From Brachionus koreanus (Eukaryota; Rotifera; Eurotatoria; Ploima; Brachionidae): DNA of 64,000 bases. The notes below the pieces were generated by a model. It was not told the DNA's origin, did no database searches, and saw only the letters and a list, made by a program, of their open reading frames with translations. The stretch covers positions 1,447,946 through 1,511,945 of the forward strand of contig PJRA01000005.1 in the NCBI GenBank assembly GCA_016987375.1, read 5' to 3'. Shown piece after piece: positions 59,660-64,000 of this stretch; positions within the stretch are counted from its first letter, which is position 1; each line of letters starts with the position of its first letter. Position numbers and translations under genes: made by a program.

Positions 59660-62600
59660 TTATTTCTTTTTGCTATTTTTTCTCGATGCTTCGGGCACTG
59701 ATTTATTAAGCAAATTTCGCCGATCGTTTTTTGTACAACCATTGGGACTCATTAAATGATCTTTCCAATTATCTTCTCCCAGGCCAATATTCAAGTGACA
59801 CAATGGACATTTATTGGTATTTTTTTCCACAGGTAGACACTTTTTGAGTTTAAAATGAAAATCATTTTCTTGTCCGACGGTTACATTAACAGATTCGCTA
59901 CACCTTTGACATTCTTTATAATTATTTCTGAACTGACATTCTGCTAATAAATGTTCATTTTGAGTTGCTACTTCAATGACTTGCTTGCAGTTGCTGCACT
60001 GTTTTAGCATAGGACATGACTTCCAAAAATGTAATTCAAAGCCTTGTCTGGCAAATTTTTCGTTTACTTCTCCGCAAAACATACACGTATTGTCTTGGCC
60101 ATATTCAGACTCGTCAATCATGCTGGTGGGCGTTTTTGAACGATTTTTTGTGGGCGTCCTGCGACCTGGCCTTGGTGTATGTGAAACTATATGGTCATTC
60201 TAAATAAATAAAATTAAAAATTATCCGCTGCATTAGAATTTTTTATTTGAGCATTAGTTTTTTGAATAATGATTAAGATTTTTTAGCTAGAGGCAATCAG
60301 GTGATTTAAAAAGACTTGTCTGATATTTGTTTTTAATTATCCTATCATAAAATAGGTTGTCTATATTTCAAAATTAAGTGTTTATCTATTAATTGTTTTT
60401 TCTTTAAAATTAAAAAAAAATTATAAAAGAATACAATTTTACTAGAAGATGATTTTTAAAAAAAATTAATTAGATATTAATAGCTTTTTAATTAAATATT
60501 AATTTAAGACAATTTTAATGGTTTATTTAAAAATGATTGAACTTCGTCAATTTTGTTACTGCCGACGTAAATTAAAAATTTTACAAAGTGTTTATGTGAA
60601 ATTTTTGCACTTTATTTTTAATCAAAATAATGACATATTGAAGAACCAAAAAAAAGCATTTTGACTGATTGATGTTAAAACTGTTATTTTTTTCGATTAA
60701 CCATTATTCTTTTATTAATCAAACATTATTTTAATTTATAAAACTTTTTATTTAGATTTTTGCTTTTTAAGTGCTTCCAAAATGATCAACTTTAAAAAAA
60801 AATAAAAAATTAAATTAACTTTAATCAGGCTCTTCATAATTGCGATAAAGGTTTTAGTCTTGAAATTATTTAAAAAATTTATTAAAAATTAAGTATTTTA
60901 TAGAACAAACTCTAAGCTTTCTTTAAAATACTTAAGTTTTTAAGAAAATTAACAACTTAAAATATGTTAAACACTTTGCTTAAAATTTTAATTAATCTAG
61001 TTTAATTTGTGTAAAAAAAATTCAAGAAATTTTTTTATTTACGAAAATTTTCCTTATTTACGATTATTTAATAAATTTTAAAAAAAAAAGTTCAAAACTT
61101 GAACTGTGATCAAGTCAAAAAAAAGCTCCAAAGGACTTAAGTAGTTAATATAGATCATTTTTTAACTAACCGAGGAGCTAATATTTGGAATAGTCTAACT
61201 CTGAACAATGCTAGTTCCGTATGAATAAAAAATTTCAAAAAAATTTGGACATTAGTCGTATTTACTGCCACAGCTTCAAAGAATTTATACCTATATACCC
61301 ATACATTAGTTCTATATCACTACTACTACCTCTAATACTACTATATATCAAGAGTCTTTAGACAAAAGATATAAAATTATTTTTAGCATATTTTAAAGTT
61401 ATCAATTATTATTATTAATAAAATTTTTATTATTAATTATTAATAAAAATTTATTCAAGAAAATTTTGGAACTCTCATCTTTTATCAAAATTGGATTCAC
61501 ATCACTTGCTGTAAAATATTGTCTACTTCTCTAAAAAAAATTAGACCAAAGTTTAGATTAATTCTAAAAAATTTTAAAATAAATGAATAAGTATGAAGAT
61601 ATCTTTTTAAAGTAAAAAAGATTAGTTGATCGTTGGTAGAAAAAATAGAAACAATAAAAAGAAAAAAAAGAAAAGGAAAAAATCTAATTGAAAAATTTAA
61701 TAACAAATTACATAATTAATCAAAAATAAAAGAGTTTGTTATATGAATGAAGCGGCCTGATTTGCAAATTTAATTTAAACTTAAAAAAAAGCGAAACTAC
61801 ATCTAGTCTTCTGTTGTAGAGCATTATTATTTTTGTTATTATTAGTTTTTTTTCTAAAATAATAAAAAAATATAAGCCTGATTCAAGTTGAAGTTATTGG
61901 CAAGTTTTTTTTCTATTTTATGCTTTTGGCAATATTTTCAAATTTTAACATTCTTTAACTAAAACAACCTAATTTCAAAATTTCAAAAAAGTTTAACAGA
62001 AAAATTACTTGCCAAAAATTAATTAGCTTTTTTAAATATTTTTTAAATTTAAGACACTTAAATTCGACTAAGTCGTGTGATTCTAATTTCTTTCTAAATT
62101 CTTAAGTAAATTTTTGAATTACTTTATCATAGCTGTGCAACGGTTTTCCATCTATTGCATCGAATGCATCATATAAACTTCGATATTTTTTGTTTCGCCT
62201 GTTCATGTCGTTGTCAGGTGGCAAATATTTTCTAACAACATTTCCGTATTCCTTTATTTTCGTTTTGTTTTAAATAAGAATTTTTAATTAAAATAGAAAA
62301 AAAATTTTCCTAAATTTTAATTATTACTCGATACATTTGAACTAAAATTTTTGCAGCCAATTCTCTACACTCGCCACAATTGTGATCAAGAGCTTGGGCA
62401 CAAAATTTTGAAATATTGTCGACACCAAGACCATTTTCTTTAGTTCCTAGTCTTTTTATGAGCTCATCTAAAATTTCAACTCGACTTAGAGCCAATCTAG
62501 GTGCAATTTGCAAGCGTATAGGTACTGTACAATAATTAGGCAATGTGTGCAATGGTTTTATCTCAGAAAAAGTGGCCATCTCGACCAAATACTCTTGAGC

Positions 62601-63524
62601 ACGCTGTCTCAATCGAGCATTGGTATCACCTGTTCTATGTATGAGCACTGGAAGTGCTTTTTCCAGCACATAATTAATGTCATTTTTTCCTATTGAATGA
62701 TTACTGGAAAATTCAGTAACCAAAAATTGAAATAAAGTGACTGTTTTGTTAAAAACACTAAATACATGATCTTTGCACATTTTTGCCACTAGGATGCCAG
62801 ATGCTCGCATTAACGACTTTGCTTCTTCTCTATCACCCTTATAATTTGTCAAATTGTTGAACACCTCTTGGATTGCATCCTCTCTATTTTGAAAATTTTT
62901 GCTATACAACTTGGTTACAATCTGCTTTCCTAAGTAGTCGTTCATTAGAGCAGCCTCTCGGACTTCTCGTTCAGTCATTTCTTCAGTGCCATCAATTGGA
63001 TCATAAGACTCAGGCTCAAATATTTCTGGATCAGTGGGCACTAGGGCGTCATTTGACTGTGTTGTTTGGGCATCGTCATTCTCATTCGTGGGGTATTCGT
63101 TTTTCTCTATGCGACTTTTATTTGTGTTTCGTAAAGTTGGTATAACGCGGTCTTCATATGGTGTCGGGGGCTTATCGGGACGTTCACTAATACTCTCCCG
63201 GTTGGATCGAGGTGATGTCTGCGAATTTCTTTGTCGATTTGACAGTAAAGGTTTAGGTGAATGTATTACAGGTGACTTGCTTCCATTGGCCGAATCATAG
63301 TCCAAATCGCTTGGCAACTATATTAAATCATAATTTAATTTTAATGCATATTTTAACAAATTTTTTTTTATTAAAAAGGTTTTTATTTAGTAAAGTAGAG
63401 TTTAATTTTAGGATAGTTTATATAATACCTCTGTTGCATTTCGATGGGAATTTCTATGCTCAAATCTTGATTCGGCATCGTTACTAAAATTAGCTCTTTT
63501 TTGAAGCAATTCTCTTGATTCAGG
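59660..63524 (-). CDS. CEP104: CEP104 (5' incomplete), ciliary-tip TOG protein
   Basis: CEP104 binds tubulin, EB1 and CP110 at centrioles and ciliary tips and is a Joubert syndrome gene in humans. Four exons are visible, all phase 0: 63524-63429, 63317-62328, 62251-62123 and 60199-59660, giving 584 residues of a protein of about 925 in humans. Order: a Ser/Pro/Arg-rich linker with DDRIIPx-like EDRVIPTLRN; a TOG domain (YSKNFQNREDAIQEVFNNL, SFNKTVTLFQFLV-type repeat, LIHRTGDTNARLRQRAQEYL); a short basic exon (RRNKKYRSLYDAFDAIDG); then the C-terminal zinc-finger array (CMFCGEVNEKF, HFWKSCPMLKQCSNCKQVI, CQRCSESV, CPLCHLNIGLGEDNWKDHL). It ends in a Lys-rich tail. The N-terminal jelly-roll and coiled coil must lie upstream of the window. 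The last intron is 1.9 kb. Confidence 0.93.
60200..62122 (-). other. Last intron of CEP104
   Basis: 1.9 kb, AT-rich. No exon, RNA gene or clear repeat recognised. Reading on past the donor at 62122 would end the protein with VIQKFT and a stop, so unspliced or intron-retained mRNA would give a CEP104 without zinc fingers. Confidence 0.6.
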
Positions 63525-64000
63525 CTATAAGCAAATTTTTTAAATAATAAAAAAAAATTTGAGCTCAAAATTCGCTTGTTTGCTTAAGCTCAATTGATTT
63601 TTTATAATCAAGGAAAGAAAAGCTTATAAGCGGACTACATGGAACTCAAAATTAAAAACCTGCAATTAGATATAAATTTTATTTATTAATATTTCTATAA
63701 ACTATAAATAAACAAGTATGATCAAAATTTACAACTGAAAGAAAATAATTTAGATATATTTTTTATCATTAAAAAACTACAAATAAAGACTTTCAATAAA
63801 AAAAATTTAAAAATTAGAAATTGGGTTCAAATAAATGCTTTAAATTTTTTACAGACACTGGCATCTTTGGATGCAAATAGCTTTATTTTTAATGGTTTTG
63901 AGATACCACAAGCTCAAATGTAGAATACTTAATTCTTCTGATTGTTGCTATTGATTTCATCTGGAAATTTACTGTAGAAAAATTGAGAATATTTCTACGG
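63525..64000 (-). other. Probable CEP104 intron or upstream sequence
   Basis: No exon can be assigned with confidence. On the minus strand a CTACAG acceptor-like site near 63973 opens a short stretch (QMKSIATIRRIKYSTFELV) that reaches a GT at about 63911 in the phase needed to join exon 63524. It shows no similarity I recognise to CEP104 and may be chance. Confidence 0.3.

Noticed and set aside
61259..61460. Short ATTATTAATAAAATTTTTATTATTAA palindromic tracts in CEP104 intron
   Set aside because: Low-complexity AT symmetry expected at this base composition.

Overview
The window is AT-rich DNA (roughly three quarters A+T by eye) from a bilaterian animal. Genes are split by GT-AG introns, many only about 50-60 bases long. 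Non-coding DNA is full of small inverted-repeat transposons and decayed retroelements, and there are three assembly gaps (12243-13202, 36753-36793, 50436-50489). The gene set (two Islet LIM-homeobox genes, REEP5/6, NDUFAF8, EMC7, FEM1, peroxidasin, a coiled-coil gene, CEP104) is animal. Short introns, high A+T and one probable bicistronic transcript would suit a rotifer-like or other small spiralian, but nothing here proves the lineage.

Layout: 412-7247 holds two Islet paralogues tail to tail, the first missing its 5' exon. From 7248 to 15911 there is no gene I can support; it holds a nest of Tc1/mariner-type elements around a gap. REEP5/6 (minus, 15912-16860) has four exons and a possible alternative first exon. 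At 20329-21318 a twin-CX9C protein (NDUFAF8) and EMC7 appear to share one spliced transcript: the stop of the first overlaps the start of the second, and the EMC7 ATG exists only after the intron is removed. A divergent FEM1 gene (minus, 24902-29587) has LINE debris in its large intron. Peroxidasin (plus, 38690-47509) is complete in 15 exons. A long coiled-coil gene resembling CCDC175/CCDC178 (minus, 51189-57583) and the C-terminal two thirds of CEP104 (minus, 59660-63524) follow.

The best candidates for something undescribed are (1) the NDUFAF8-EMC7 overlapping bicistronic arrangement; (2) a dispersed pair of 57-61 residue microproteins (22189-22374 and 48490-48663, both minus) sharing a Tyr-rich head, a basic middle and a conserved LPxIKIAAxVGF tail; and (3) the Islet pair, in which only one copy keeps the C-terminal region resembling the LHX3-binding domain.

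Mobile DNA includes TTAA-flanked piggyBac-like MITEs (23.5, 40.3, 48.0 and 55.5 kb, and an end at 12.16 kb), a palindromic AT-rich MITE family (18.4, 36.0, 45.3 kb), several single TIR elements lying in introns, two Tc1/mariner-like copies, a gag/LTR fragment, a reverse-transcriptase fragment, two LINE fragments and a tRNA-headed SINE. All calls are by eye; exon joins were checked for phase by hand, but no database search was run.
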